DNA of 64,000 nt from an uncultured Methylophilaceae bacterium. GTDB taxonomy: Bacteria; Pseudomonadota; Gammaproteobacteria; Burkholderiales; Methylophilaceae. Shown here piece by piece: positions 52,257 through 61,690 of this stretch (the stretch's first letter is position 1; each line of letters opens with the position of its first letter). The notes beneath the pieces were generated by a model that worked only from the letters and a program-made list of their open reading frames with translations, ran no database searches and was not told the DNA's origin. The DNA lies in assembly GCA_903834185.1 (NCBI GenBank), contig CAILHX010000039.1, positions 1 through 64,000 of the forward strand, written 5' to 3'. The position numbers and the translations under genes are program-made.

Positions 52257-55200
52257 GTGAATAAAAAGTTGCGTGGTTTTATCGCAGGCAAGCCCTTGAA
52301 AATCGCCATAGGCGCGATTGTTGCCTATCTGCTGTTCGCCATCTATGCCGTCAACCCGCTGGCGCAGCGCATCCTGCCCTGGGTGGCGGAAAAAAAACTG
52401 GCGAGCCGTATCAGTGTCGGCCAGGTCAAGCTGGACCCGTTCAATTTGATCCTCACCGTAGACAAGCTGCGCCTGACGCGGGCGGACGGCGCGCCGCTGG
52501 CCGGTTTTGAGCGTTTGCAACTGGATCTGGAAAGCAGCGGCATTTTCCATTGGGTGTGGCATCTCAAGGATATTCGCCTGACCGCGCCGCAGGTCACGCT
52601 GGATATCGCGCCTGACGGCAAATTCAACTGGTCGGAGCTGCTCGCCAGGCTGAATGAGGACAAGGAGCCGGATAACCACAGGATCCCGCGCATCAGGATT
52701 GACCATATCGTGATCGACAAGGGCGATATCGAATACACCGAGCGCAACCGCCCGCAGCCGTTCAAGAGCGTGATGCAACCGCTGGGGCTGGAGCTGGCAG
52801 GTATCTCCACCTTGCCCGAAGACCGCGGCGATTATCTATTGGCTGCAGAGCTGCCGGAGCAGGGCGGCACGCTGAAATGGAAAGGTAATCTGGCGGTGAA
52901 CCCGGTTGCTTCCAACGGCGCGATCGAGGTTCAGGGTATTAAACTTGCGCAACTGATGCAGATCGCCAATCAGGCAGCCTTGCCGGTGAAGTTAAGCTCA
53001 GGCGAGCTTGCCGCCACGCTCAACTATAACTTCGCGCTGGTCAAAGGCAAGGATGCGCCAGTTCCGGTCGCCAGCCTGAACAAGGTGGCGGTCAGGCTGT
53101 CGCAGCTATCGGGTACGTTGTCGCCCAGGGCGAAGTTTGCGTTGAATGACATAGTCGTAGGCCTGCCGCAGCTGGATTTTTCCATGCTGAACGGTTTGCA
53201 ACTGCGTTTTCAGGGATTGGGAGTCGCACTGCATCAGCTTGATCTGAGAAGCGGCACAGCAGACTTGCTCAAGCTCGATCAGGCATCGCTGACAGGCGTG
53301 GATTACGACCTGAAATCCAGCCGACTGAAGATCGCCGGATTATCTCTGGATAACGGCGCCATCTCCGCTACCCGCAGCAGAAGCGGCAGCCTGGACTGGC
53401 AGGAAATCGTAGCAGGTAATACATCCCCAGCCCAGCCCACACCTCAGCCAGTGATTGCACCAGATAAATCCAAACCGGCTTTCCAATTCGATATCGCCAG
53501 TGCGAAACTGCAGCACTGGAAAGCAGCATTCAACGACCAGAGTTTCGTGCACCCGTTGCATGCCGAGATCAAGGACATCAACTTCGGTGCCGAAGTCAGC
53601 AATGCCGGCGGCAGTCTCGCCGTCAGTGCCATCAGTACCAGTGTCGCCGGTGTTAGCGTTAAATCCGCATTGTCGCCAGCAACCGTATTCAGTCTGGAGA
53701 GGGTCAGCCTCGACAAGGGGGATGTGAGTCTGGGCAATAGCAGTGTCAAATTTCCCGAAATTCTGTTTTCCGGCCTGCAAACCCAGGTGATACGAGACGC
53801 GAACAAGGCGCTCAACTGGCAGGCGATACTGGAACAGCCTGCCACTGGCGCAAAGTCTAAAAGCAAGCCGCAGACTTCCGCCTGGAAGGTGGCCGTGGAC
53901 AGGATCGCCCTGAAAAACGGCAATGTGCATATCGAAGACAAGAGCACAGCCTTGCCAGTGATTCTTGATGTGCAGAATGCGGCACTGCAATTGAATAACG
54001 GTTCTCTCGACGTGAGTAAGTCGCTACCGGTAAGCGCCAGATTCCAGGTCAGGCAGGGCGGCCAGTTTTCTGCCGACGGCAAGCTGGCGCTGTCACCGTT
54101 GAAAACCGATCTGAAGCTGAAACTGGATGGTTTATCGCTCAAGCCGTTCTCGCCTTACGTCAATCAGTTCGCCTTCCTCAAATTAAGCGATGGTCAGGTC
54201 AATGTGGCAGGCAAACTGGCGCTCAAATCGGATAAAGCTCTTGCCGGCGAGTTCGCAGGCGGTTTCAGCGTCAACAACCTGGCATTGAATGAAGAGCCCA
54301 ACGATTCGCTGTTCCTGGGGTGGAAGGCAGTATCCAGCGACTCGCTCAAATTGGGATTTGCTCCCAACCGGTTGCATATGAATGAGCTGCGCATCACCCA
54401 GCCGGTAGGCAAGTTCATCATCTACGAGGACAAGACGCTCAACATCAAACGTATCCTGCGTTCCGGTGCCCCCGCCGCAACCACGACAGCATCGGCCCCG
54501 GTGACGCCTGCGCCTGTCAGTGCCGACAATACGCAAGACAGCTTTCCCATCTCCGTGGATAGACTCAGTGTGCGGGATGGCGACGTGGATTTTGCCGATT
54601 TATCACTCGTTCCTCAGTTCGGTACCCATATCAATACTCTCACCGGCATCATCAACGGTCTTTCCAGCAACCCTGCCACGACCGCGCAGGTCGAATTGGA
54701 CGGCAAGGTGGACGAATACGGTGCTGTGGATATACGCGGTGCGCTACAGCCTTTCCATGCCACCGATTTCACCGATCTGAAGCTGGCCTTCCACAATCTG
54801 GAGATGAACCGCCTGACGCCGTATTCTGGCAAGTTCGCCGGGCGCAAGATAGATTCCGGAAAGCTGTCGGTCGACCTAGAATACAAGATCAAGAACCGCC
54901 AGCTGGCGGGCGAGAACAAGTTTGTCATTAACAAACTCAGGCTGGGCGAGCATGTGGATAGCAAGGACGCGTTGAATCTGCCGCTGGATCTGGCCATCGC
55001 CATCCTCGAAGACAGCGACGGGCTGATAGACCTCGATCTGCCTATCTCCGGCAGTCTGGACGACCCCCAATTCAGCTACGGCAAAATCATCTGGAAAGCC
55101 GTCGTCAATGTACTGGAGAAAATAGCCACCGCGCCTTTCCGCGCGCTTGGTAATTTGCTGGGCATCAGCTCGGACAAGCTGGAAGCAGTCGCTTTCGACC

Positions 55201-55760
55201 CCGGCAAAGCCGTGCTGTTACCGCCTGAGGAGGAAAAACTAAAGGCAGTCGCCACAGCCATGTCCAAACGCGCATCGCTGGCGTTGACCATTACTCCGGC
55301 ATACGACCCTGCGCAGGACACGCCCGCATTGCAGGAACTGTCAACGCGCCGCGACGTGGCTAACGAACTCGGTCTGCAGTTGAAAGAGGGCGAAGCTGCG
55401 GGCCCGGTAGACCTGAATAACCCCAAAGTGCAACGAGCGGTGGAGAACCTGCTAAAAGATAGAAGCGGGCAGGGGCGCAGCCTGAAAGCGCTGGATTTCG
55501 TCAAGGATTACTTCAAGAAACCAAGTGCCGAAGACGAGAAGAAGTACGGCGCGATGCTGCAACAACTGAAGGCCACAGCCAAAGTGAGCGATGCCGACCT
55601 GGTGGCACTGGCCAGGGAAAGGGCAGCCAATCTGCAATCTTATCTGGTGAAGAGTGGGGGGCTGGCAGCCGAACGAACCAGTATCGCGGAGCCGGTTAAA
55701 GTGACGGGTGATGCGAATGCGGTAAAACTTAAACTGGCACTGGGGTTGGCCAAAAAGTAA
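52257..55760 (+). CDS. DUF748 AsmA-like giant envelope protein
   Basis: A protein of about 1,167 residues. I start at GTG 52257 (SD-like AAGGTGGGG upstream) so that the signal anchor VAYLLFAIYAV lies at about residues 18-28; an upstream ATG at 52191 would put 22 more residues in front. The rest is beta-strand rich (RILPWVAEKKLASRISVGQV, ISGSLDDPQFSYGKIIWKAV near residue 940). DUF748 proteins belong to the AsmA/TamB-like superfamily, thought to span the periplasm and move lipid. The last 180 residues turn helical (EDEKKYGAMLQQLKATAKVS) and include an OmpA-like-looking segment around SDKLEAVAFDPGKAVLLPPE. It is followed by mscS after 36 bases, so the two may be coexpressed. Confidence 0.85.
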   Translation: MNKKLRGFIAGKPLKIAIGAIVAYLLFAIYAVNPLAQRILPWVAEKKLASRISVGQVKLDPFNLILTVDKLRLTRADGAPLAGFERLQLDLESSGIFHWVWHLKDIRLTAPQVTLDIAPDGKFNWSELLARLNEDKEPDNHRIPRIRIDHIVIDKGDIEYTERNRPQPFKSVMQPLGLELAGISTLPEDRGDYLLAAELPEQGGTLKWKGNLAVNPVASNGAIEVQGIKLAQLMQIANQAALPVKLSSGELAATLNYNFALVKGKDAPVPVASLNKVAVRLSQLSGTLSPRAKFALNDIVVGLPQLDFSMLNGLQLRFQGLGVALHQLDLRSGTADLLKLDQASLTGVDYDLKSSRLKIAGLSLDNGAISATRSRSGSLDWQEIVAGNTSPAQPTPQPVIAPDKSKPAFQFDIASAKLQHWKAAFNDQSFVHPLHAEIKDINFGAEVSNAGGSLAVSAISTSVAGVSVKSALSPATVFSLERVSLDKGDVSLGNSSVKFPEILFSGLQTQVIRDANKALNWQAILEQPATGAKSKSKPQTSAWKVAVDRIALKNGNVHIEDKSTALPVILDVQNAALQLNNGSLDVSKSLPVSARFQVRQGGQFSADGKLALSPLKTDLKLKLDGLSLKPFSPYVNQFAFLKLSDGQVNVAGKLALKSDKALAGEFAGGFSVNNLALNEEPNDSLFLGWKAVSSDSLKLGFAPNRLHMNELRITQPVGKFIIYEDKTLNIKRILRSGAPAATTTASAPVTPAPVSADNTQDSFPISVDRLSVRDGDVDFADLSLVPQFGTHINTLTGIINGLSSNPATTAQVELDGKVDEYGAVDIRGALQPFHATDFTDLKLAFHNLEMNRLTPYSGKFAGRKIDSGKLSVDLEYKIKNRQLAGENKFVINKLRLGEHVDSKDALNLPLDLAIAILEDSDGLIDLDLPISGSLDDPQFSYGKIIWKAVVNVLEKIATAPFRALGNLLGISSDKLEAVAFDPGKAVLLPPEEEKLKAVATAMSKRASLALTITPAYDPAQDTPALQELSTRRDVANELGLQLKEGEAAGPVDLNNPKVQRAVENLLKDRSGQGRSLKALDFVKDYFKKPSAEDEKKYGAMLQQLKATAKVSDADLVALARERAANLQSYLVKSGGLAAERTSIAEPVKVTGDANAVKLKLALGLAKK

Positions 55761-55796
55761 TTAGACAAAAAATGATAAACGAAAAAGGAATAAATA

Positions 55797-56627
55797 ATGA
55801 CAACTGACCTGGTGAACGACCAACTCGGCAATTTCGACCACATCCAGCGCGTAGTGATCGATCTGGCGATTCAATTCGGCCCCAAAGTGGTAGTGGCGAT
55901 CCTCATCCTCATCGCCGGGGTATTCGCCGGGCGCTGGGTGGGCAAAGCGACAGACCGCGGACTGAAGAAATTCAATCTGGAGCCGCCGGTGCGGCAGCTG
56001 CTGGTGCGCATCGTGCGCATTTTCGTACTCGCTTTGTTCGCCATCATCGCGTTGCAGAATCTGGGCGTGGAGCTGTTACCGCTGATCGCCGGTCTGGGCG
56101 TGGCAGGTGCAGGTGTAGCACTGGCAATGCAGGGGGTGTTGAGCAATATGATGGCAGGTTTGACCATCATCTTCACCCGTCCATTCCGCATCGGTGAATA
56201 CATTTCCATCGTCAGCGAAGAAGGTGTGGTGGAAACCATCAGTTTGTTCAGCACGGTACTCAGCCATGCCGATCAATCCAGAGTGGTGATCCCCAACCGC
56301 AAGATCGTGGGCGAGATCCTGCACAATTACGGCTATATCAGGCAGATCGAGATACTGATAGGTGTGGCTTATAACACCGATCTGGACAAAGCCATCGCCC
56401 TCGCCGGTGACGTGCTGCAAGCCGATACGCGCATACTAAAAGATCCGGCTCCGGTGATCGGGGTCGGCTCTCTTAACAGCATGGCGGTCAGCATTTCGGT
56501 GAAGCCCTGGGTCAACGTGCCCGATTACGCCGCCACCAAAAGCGAACTGAGCAAGGCTATCGTCAAGGTTTACCGCAGCAAGCGCATCGTGATTCCTGTC
56601 ACCACGCTGCCTGCTGCGACAGCATAA
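55797..56627 (+). CDS. mscS: Small-conductance mechanosensitive channel MscS
   Basis: 276 residues with the MscS layout: three membrane segments (about 32-50, 75-95 and 100-120), a pore helix GLGVAGAGVALAMQGVLSNM and a beta domain starting RPFRIGEYISIVSEEGVVET. E. coli MscS has 286 residues. It opens under membrane tension and protects from osmotic shock. The ribosome binding site AAGGA is clear. Convergent with the Pit gene, with three bases between their stop codons. Confidence 0.93.
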   Translation: MTTDLVNDQLGNFDHIQRVVIDLAIQFGPKVVVAILILIAGVFAGRWVGKATDRGLKKFNLEPPVRQLLVRIVRIFVLALFAIIALQNLGVELLPLIAGLGVAGAGVALAMQGVLSNMMAGLTIIFTRPFRIGEYISIVSEEGVVETISLFSTVLSHADQSRVVIPNRKIVGEILHNYGYIRQIEILIGVAYNTDLDKAIALAGDVLQADTRILKDPAPVIGVGSLNSMAVSISVKPWVNVPDYAATKSELSKAIVKVYRSKRIVIPVTTLPAATA

Positions 56628-56630
56628 GTT

Positions 56631-58226
56631 TTAGAACAAATGGGCGAATATCCAGTACAGCGAGCCGGATAGCAGCATCGCCATCGGCAGGGTAAGCACC
56701 CAGGCCATTGCCAGATTACGCACGGTTTCCATCTGCAAGCCGGACTTGTTCGCTGCCATGGTGCCTGCCACGCCGGAGGAAAGCACATGTGTGGTAGATA
56801 CCGGCAGGCCGAAATTATCCGCGGCGCTGATCATCGCCATCGCCACCAGTTCCGCAGATGCGCCCTGTGCGTAGGTAAGATGGGTCTTGCCGATCTTTTC
56901 GCCCACAGTCTTGACGATGCGCTTCCAGCCTATCATGGTGCCCAGTCCCAGTGCGATGGCGACGGCCACTTTTACCCATAACGGGATGAACTTGGTCGCA
57001 GCGTCGATCTCTCTTTTGAACGTATCGATATTGGCCTGGCTGTCCTTATCCAGTTGCACATTCTTGTCCTTGTCCAGCAGGCGTATCGCTTCCGAGGCCA
57101 GGTACATGTCATTACGCACGTTGCCCACGGCTTCGATAGGCACATGTGCCAGTGTGCCGTATTCCTTGACCTGACTGCCTATACTGCCGGTGATGGCAGC
57201 CAGTGCTGGCAGAACTTCCGGCGTGAACTTCTTGGAACGTATATATTCGGAGATTACGTGGCGGTTATCTTCAGGCACGGCTGCCGGGGCGAGCTTCACC
57301 AGAGATTGTTGCGTTACCTGAGCGACGGCTGCGAATTGCGTCATTTGATCGACAGGCATGGCGCGGTTCAGGGCATAGGCCATAGGCACAGTACCTACCA
57401 GGATCAGCATGATCAGACCCATGCCTTTTTGACCGTCGTTGGAACCGTGTGCGAACGACACGCCGGTGCAGGTCAGCACCAGCAGGCCGCGTATCCACAA
57501 CGGAGGCGGTTTTTTGCCTTTAGGCGCTTCGAACAATTCCTTGTTCTTGATCAGGGCACGCATCAGCAGCAGCACGATCGCAGACAGGAAGAAGCCTAGC
57601 AAAGGCGAAAGCAGCAGGGAGTAACCGATCTTGGTGGCCTGCGCCCAGTCCACGCCGCTGGTACCATCGCGTCCGTGCATCAGCGCATTGGCAACACCCA
57701 CGCCGATGATGGAGCCTATCAGTGTATGCGAGGAAGAAGCCGGCAGACCCAGGAACCAGGTGCCAAGATTCCAGAGGATGGCAGCGATCAGCAGTGCGAA
57801 CACCATGGCGAAGCCTGCACTGGAGCCGACCTGCAAGATCAATTCCACCGGCAGTAGCGAGATGATGCCGAAAGCGACTGCTCCACTCGAAACCAGCACG
57901 CCAAGGAAATTGAAAAAGCCCGACCATACCACGGCAAAATTGGGCGGCAGCGAATGCGTATAGATCACGGTGGCGACTGCGTTGGCGGTATCGTGAAAAC
58001 CATTCACGAACTCGAATCCCAGCGCGATCATCAGCGCGACACCCAGCAACAGGAAAGGCATTAGGGTGGTGGTTTTGGCTCCGGTTGCGCTTACGTCGTG
58101 CATCAGGCTATAACCTGTAAATAATAAACCGCCAATCAGCAAGCCAAGAAAAATCATGAGTGTGATAAAGCCTGGTGCTTCATCCAGATGTGGTCGTGTA
58201 TCTACTGCTGTTGCTGTTGAATTCAT
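56631..58226 (-). CDS. pit: Pit-family inorganic phosphate transporter
   Basis: A 531-residue inner-membrane transporter. The two signature regions are GFHDTANAVATVIYTH (first half) and AHGSNDGQKGMGLIM (second half), each followed by membrane segments; PASSSHTLIGSIIGVGVANA and VSTTHVLSSGVAG are the conserved inner motifs. A soluble loop of about 120 residues (about 300-420) splits the two halves. It carries metal-phosphate in symport with H+. It lies 131 bases from the ppk2 gene, both on the minus strand, so phosphate uptake and polyphosphate use are adjacent. Confidence 0.93.
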   Translation of the reverse strand: MNSTATAVDTRPHLDEAPGFITLMIFLGLLIGGLLFTGYSLMHDVSATGAKTTTLMPFLLLGVALMIALGFEFVNGFHDTANAVATVIYTHSLPPNFAVVWSGFFNFLGVLVSSGAVAFGIISLLPVELILQVGSSAGFAMVFALLIAAILWNLGTWFLGLPASSSHTLIGSIIGVGVANALMHGRDGTSGVDWAQATKIGYSLLLSPLLGFFLSAIVLLLMRALIKNKELFEAPKGKKPPPLWIRGLLVLTCTGVSFAHGSNDGQKGMGLIMLILVGTVPMAYALNRAMPVDQMTQFAAVAQVTQQSLVKLAPAAVPEDNRHVISEYIRSKKFTPEVLPALAAITGSIGSQVKEYGTLAHVPIEAVGNVRNDMYLASEAIRLLDKDKNVQLDKDSQANIDTFKREIDAATKFIPLWVKVAVAIALGLGTMIGWKRIVKTVGEKIGKTHLTYAQGASAELVAMAMISAADNFGLPVSTTHVLSSGVAGTMAANKSGLQMETVRNLAMAWVLTLPMAMLLSGSLYWIFAHLF

Positions 58227-58289
58227 GGATAACTACTCCCCGGCGTTATTGTTAAAGATCGGATTGTGGCTGGTTCCCGTGAAGTTTTT

Positions 58290-58320
58290 GTGACGCCGGG
58301 CTGCATATGTCCGGCGTCAC
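58290..58320. repeat. Hairpin between ppk2 and pit
   Basis: GTGACGCCGG (58290-58299) is the exact complement of CCGGCGTCAC (58311-58320) with an 11-base centre. There is no T tract on the minus strand. Its place just upstream of pit suggests an operator or processing site. Confidence 0.5.
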
Positions 58321-58357
58321 TCGCGTGTCTGCGATCCGTCACTCAATGGGCTGTGCG

Positions 58358-59281
58358 TCAGTACACTTCCGGCACATACATGTCCTGCGGTACCGGGCGG
58401 CGCGTGTAATCCTTGTGGTACTCGCGCTGCGGCAGTTCGATGGTGGGATGAATGATCTCGGTGTACTGAAACTGGCCCAGCAGATGGTGTATGCAGTTAA
58501 GACGGGCTTTCTTCTTGTCTACCGCCTGCACTACCCACCATGGTGCCTCGGGGATGTGGCTTCTTTCCAGCATCACTTCCTTGGCCTTGGTATATTCTTC
58601 CCAGCGGCGGCGGGATTCCAGGTCCATGGGACTGAGTTTCCACTGTTTGAGGGGGTCGTGTATGCGTCCCAGAAAGCGCAGGTTCTGCTCTTCGTCGGAG
58701 ATGGAGAACCAGTATTTGATCAATTTGATGCCGGAGCGCACCAGCATCCTCTCGAAATCGGGTACGGTGCGGAAGAATTCCTCATACTGTTCTTCGTTGC
58801 AAAAACCCATCACCCGTTCCACGCCCGCACGGTTGTACCAGCTGCGATCGAACAGCACCATCTCACCGGCAGCAGGCAGATGCGACACATAACGCTGAAA
58901 ATACCATTGCGTACGTTCGCGTTCGTTGGGAGCGGGCAGAGCGGCAACACGAACCACGCGCGGGTTAAGGCGCTGGGTGATGCGCTTGATGGCACCGCCT
59001 TTACCGGCGGCATCGCGGCCTTCGAACAGGATCACCACCTTCTGTCCGGTATGCGCCACCCAGTCCTGCAGCTTGACCAGTTCGCCCTGCAAGCGGAACA
59101 GCTCGCGGAAATACAGGCGGCGGTATTCCTTGTCGGCCTCGGACTGAGGCAGGTGAGCATCGGCGAAATCTGCGCCGACCATCTGCTCCAGCGGCCGGTC
59201 TTCGAATTCCAGCTCCAGTTCCTCATCGTAACTATCGATCAGGTCATTGTTTGCGCGCAAGTTCAGTTCTTCATCACTCAT
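58358..59281 (-). CDS. ppk2: Polyphosphate kinase 2
   Basis: A 307-residue PPK2 of the class that transfers phosphate between polyphosphate and nucleoside diphosphates. Walker A is FEGRDAAGKGGAIKR near residue 75; the second conserved block is RSWYNRAGVERVMGFCNEE and the lid KYWFSISDEEQNLRF. The start at 59281 is chosen for AGGGTGG upstream; an in-frame ATG at 59296 is possible. The last residues PQDMYVPEVY are the normal end. The neighbour is a phosphate transporter. Confidence 0.95.
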   Translation of the reverse strand: MSDEELNLRANNDLIDSYDEELELEFEDRPLEQMVGADFADAHLPQSEADKEYRRLYFRELFRLQGELVKLQDWVAHTGQKVVILFEGRDAAGKGGAIKRITQRLNPRVVRVAALPAPNERERTQWYFQRYVSHLPAAGEMVLFDRSWYNRAGVERVMGFCNEEQYEEFFRTVPDFERMLVRSGIKLIKYWFSISDEEQNLRFLGRIHDPLKQWKLSPMDLESRRRWEEYTKAKEVMLERSHIPEAPWWVVQAVDKKKARLNCIHHLLGQFQYTEIIHPTIELPQREYHKDYTRRPVPQDMYVPEVY

Positions 59282-59500
59282 ATTGTCCACCCTCATGCTG
59301 TTAATCCCTAATCTTGACCTGCATGGAAAGCCCTTAACCATAGATATCTTATGTTTCACTAATGTGTCAGTCTGGTGTGATGATTAATTATTTGCGCATA
59401 AGCTTGCTAAAACCCTGCAAGTAATGGGCATAATCCGGTATGTGAAGGAATCCGAAAAAAATCGATACAAGGAATTCATGCGGAAAATTATTGGAAACAA

Positions 59501-60682
59501 ATGACTTTAAGCTTTGATTTCAATACCATTGTATTCATGCTGGCAGTGCTTACATTTATGCTGTCGGGTCTGCTTTTGCTCGCAGGATTGAACAGAGGTG
59601 ACGCGCAAGGCAGCAGACACTGGGCATTAGCCAACATCATGCTAAGCATAGGCTTGGCAATGTCTTTTACCCGATTCTTCCTCACCCACGCCTGGTGCTT
59701 TGTGTTAGGGGCAGTACTACTGACTTCGGGGATGGGGCTGCAATATGTAGGCCTGCAGAAATTCAAGCGTGAAGCGGTGACCTGGTGGGTACCCCTGTCG
59801 GCGGTATTGGCGGTATTTGTGCTCACTGTCTGGTTCCATGCCATACAGCATGACACGCAGGGCCGCATGATCGCCAATTCGCTGGTCTTTGCCATGCTCA
59901 ACATCGCCAGCGCCAGGCTGCTTCTGGTGCCTGCGCCAGAGCCTTTGAAGACCGCCTACAGATTTACCGGCATCACTTTCCTGCTACTGGCGGGTACTTT
60001 CATCGGGCGGGCGATACTGACCTATATTGAACCGGCAAAAACATTTGGTTCGCTACTATTCCCGCCTGTCGGCCCGCACCTGTTCTTTATCGGCAACATG
60101 ATGCAGATGTGCCTGACTTTCGGGTTCGTGCTGATGATGAACTACCGGCTGGTGACCGATCTGCGCGTACTGGCGATACGTGACCCATTGACCGGCATAC
60201 TCAACAGACGCAGCCTGGAAGATGAAGCCAGCTACCTGCTGGCGCGCTGCCACCGTAACGAGGAAGTGCTGACCGTGATGATGATCGATGTAGATCATTT
60301 CAAGGCCATCAATGATGAATACGGTCATCAGGCCGGGGACGAAGTACTCAAGCATCTGGTGAGTCTGGTCAACAGCACCATACGTACCGGCGATTATTTC
60401 GCGCGTTATGGCGGTGAAGAGTTCTGCGTGGTGCTGCCGCTGACCACCAGAGAAGAAGCACTGGTGCTGGCAGAGCGCCTGCGCCAGAAATATGCAGACA
60501 CCCCGATCCAGATCGACGGCAAGGTTATCCAGAGCACCATCAGCATCGGTCTTACCGATACCTTTCAGGCCGGCGTTGAATTCGTCAATCTGGTCAGTCT
60601 TGCCGATCAGGCCTTGTATCAGGCGAAACGGGCGGGACGCAATCGCGTCGTGCTTTCTACCTATCCCACCATAACAAATTGA
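59501..60682 (+). CDS. Membrane diguanylate cyclase (GGDEF)
   Basis: A 393-residue cyclase. The N-terminal 210 residues form six to seven membrane segments (FMLAVLTFMLSGLLLLAG, and others up to LFFIGNMMQMCLTFGFVLMM), then GGDEF: DPLTGILNRRSLEDE starts the domain, the active site is RYGGEEF, and an I-site RTGD lies five residues before it, so product inhibition is likely. It makes c-di-GMP in response to an unknown membrane signal. There is no EAL domain. It stands alone with a weak ribosome binding site. Confidence 0.92.
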   Translation: MTLSFDFNTIVFMLAVLTFMLSGLLLLAGLNRGDAQGSRHWALANIMLSIGLAMSFTRFFLTHAWCFVLGAVLLTSGMGLQYVGLQKFKREAVTWWVPLSAVLAVFVLTVWFHAIQHDTQGRMIANSLVFAMLNIASARLLLVPAPEPLKTAYRFTGITFLLLAGTFIGRAILTYIEPAKTFGSLLFPPVGPHLFFIGNMMQMCLTFGFVLMMNYRLVTDLRVLAIRDPLTGILNRRSLEDEASYLLARCHRNEEVLTVMMIDVDHFKAINDEYGHQAGDEVLKHLVSLVNSTIRTGDYFARYGGEEFCVVLPLTTREEALVLAERLRQKYADTPIQIDGKVIQSTISIGLTDTFQAGVEFVNLVSLADQALYQAKRAGRNRVVLSTYPTITN

Positions 60683-60743
60683 TCATGCACTTGATGCCTC
60701 ACTTCTGACATCAGCTCTACCTGATTAAAAGTGTATTTCAAAG

Positions 60744-61625
60744 CTAATGCGTGCGTATGAAATCGGCGATAGTGTTTAGCATTTCCTCATCGCGTAGCGG
60801 CTTGGCAAGTTTGGCGGCCATATCAATGTGTCCATAGTCCGAAAACTCCTTCACTTGTACCGATCCTCCTGCGGCCTTGATTCTGGCGGCAAGATTAAAA
60901 GTGTTGCGCGGCCATACTATATTATCTTTGCCTCCTACCAGTAATAGCATTGGAGGATTGTTGCCGGTGACGAAGTTGATGGGTTGAGATCTCCACCACT
61001 GATCTTCGGCACCGAAAATCGTTTTCAATCTGTTGCTGGTCAGCGGCAGGAAATCATAGGGTCCGGCCAAGCCGAACATGCCGCGCAAGTCCGGCGGTTC
61101 AAGACCTTCAGCCGCCAGAAACTCATTATCCAGCGTCAGCATGGCGGCAATATGAGCACCCGCCGAATGACCGCTTACAAACACATGTTTTGGGTCAGCA
61201 CCATATTGAGCCGCATGTTGCTTCGACCATTTAACCACCCTGGCCGGATCGCGCATGAATTCCGGAAACCTGACCTCAGGATAAACGCGATAATCCGGGA
61301 TCACCACCACGAACCCCTTTGAGGTCAAAGCTTCTGCTACGAATTTATAGCCACTACGCTCGCCGCTATCCCAGCTTCCGCCGTAAAAGAAAATCACCAG
61401 AGCGCGACCACTGGCAAGCTGCTGGGGGGTATCTGTTCCGGATTTTGGTTTAGGCAGGTAAACATCCAGCTTTTGCCTGTTCAGCTCTCCATAGGCAATG
61501 TCGGTCATCACGCTATATCCATTTTCCGGTATGAGCGCGTTGAGGGTCTTCAGGGGCGAGCAGGCAGCACAGAGAAAAAGAGCAGTGATCAGCAAAAGCA
61601 CTGCTTTGGTTTTATCTAAATACAT
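60744..61625 (-). CDS. Lipoprotein alpha/beta hydrolase (esterase-like)
   Basis: A 293-residue lipoprotein esterase: signal LLLITALFLCAACSPLKTLN with lipobox AAC. The nucleophile is in FVSGHSAGAHIAAML, the oxyanion loop is VIFFYGGSWDSG (the HGG-type motif written FYGG), Asp probably in LLLVGGKDNIVWP and His in DYGHIDMA. It belongs to the BD-FAE/esterase type of serine hydrolases. The start at 61625 (MYLDKTK) fits the lipobox; the open frame to 61658 adds 11 residues. It is downstream of the CFA synthase gene on the same strand, so the two could be cotranscribed. Confidence 0.86.
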   Translation of the reverse strand: MYLDKTKAVLLLITALFLCAACSPLKTLNALIPENGYSVMTDIAYGELNRQKLDVYLPKPKSGTDTPQQLASGRALVIFFYGGSWDSGERSGYKFVAEALTSKGFVVVIPDYRVYPEVRFPEFMRDPARVVKWSKQHAAQYGADPKHVFVSGHSAGAHIAAMLTLDNEFLAAEGLEPPDLRGMFGLAGPYDFLPLTSNRLKTIFGAEDQWWRSQPINFVTGNNPPMLLLVGGKDNIVWPRNTFNLAARIKAAGGSVQVKEFSDYGHIDMAAKLAKPLRDEEMLNTIADFIRTH

Positions 61626-61690
61626 GGGTTGTTCCAGAGTTGGTACTGGGTTGACCATCGATTACATCCCGTCATTCAATTCGGCTTGCT

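Noticed and set aside
58307-59311. 334-codon open frame on the plus strand
   Set aside because: It is the complement of the PPK2 gene, which has all family motifs.
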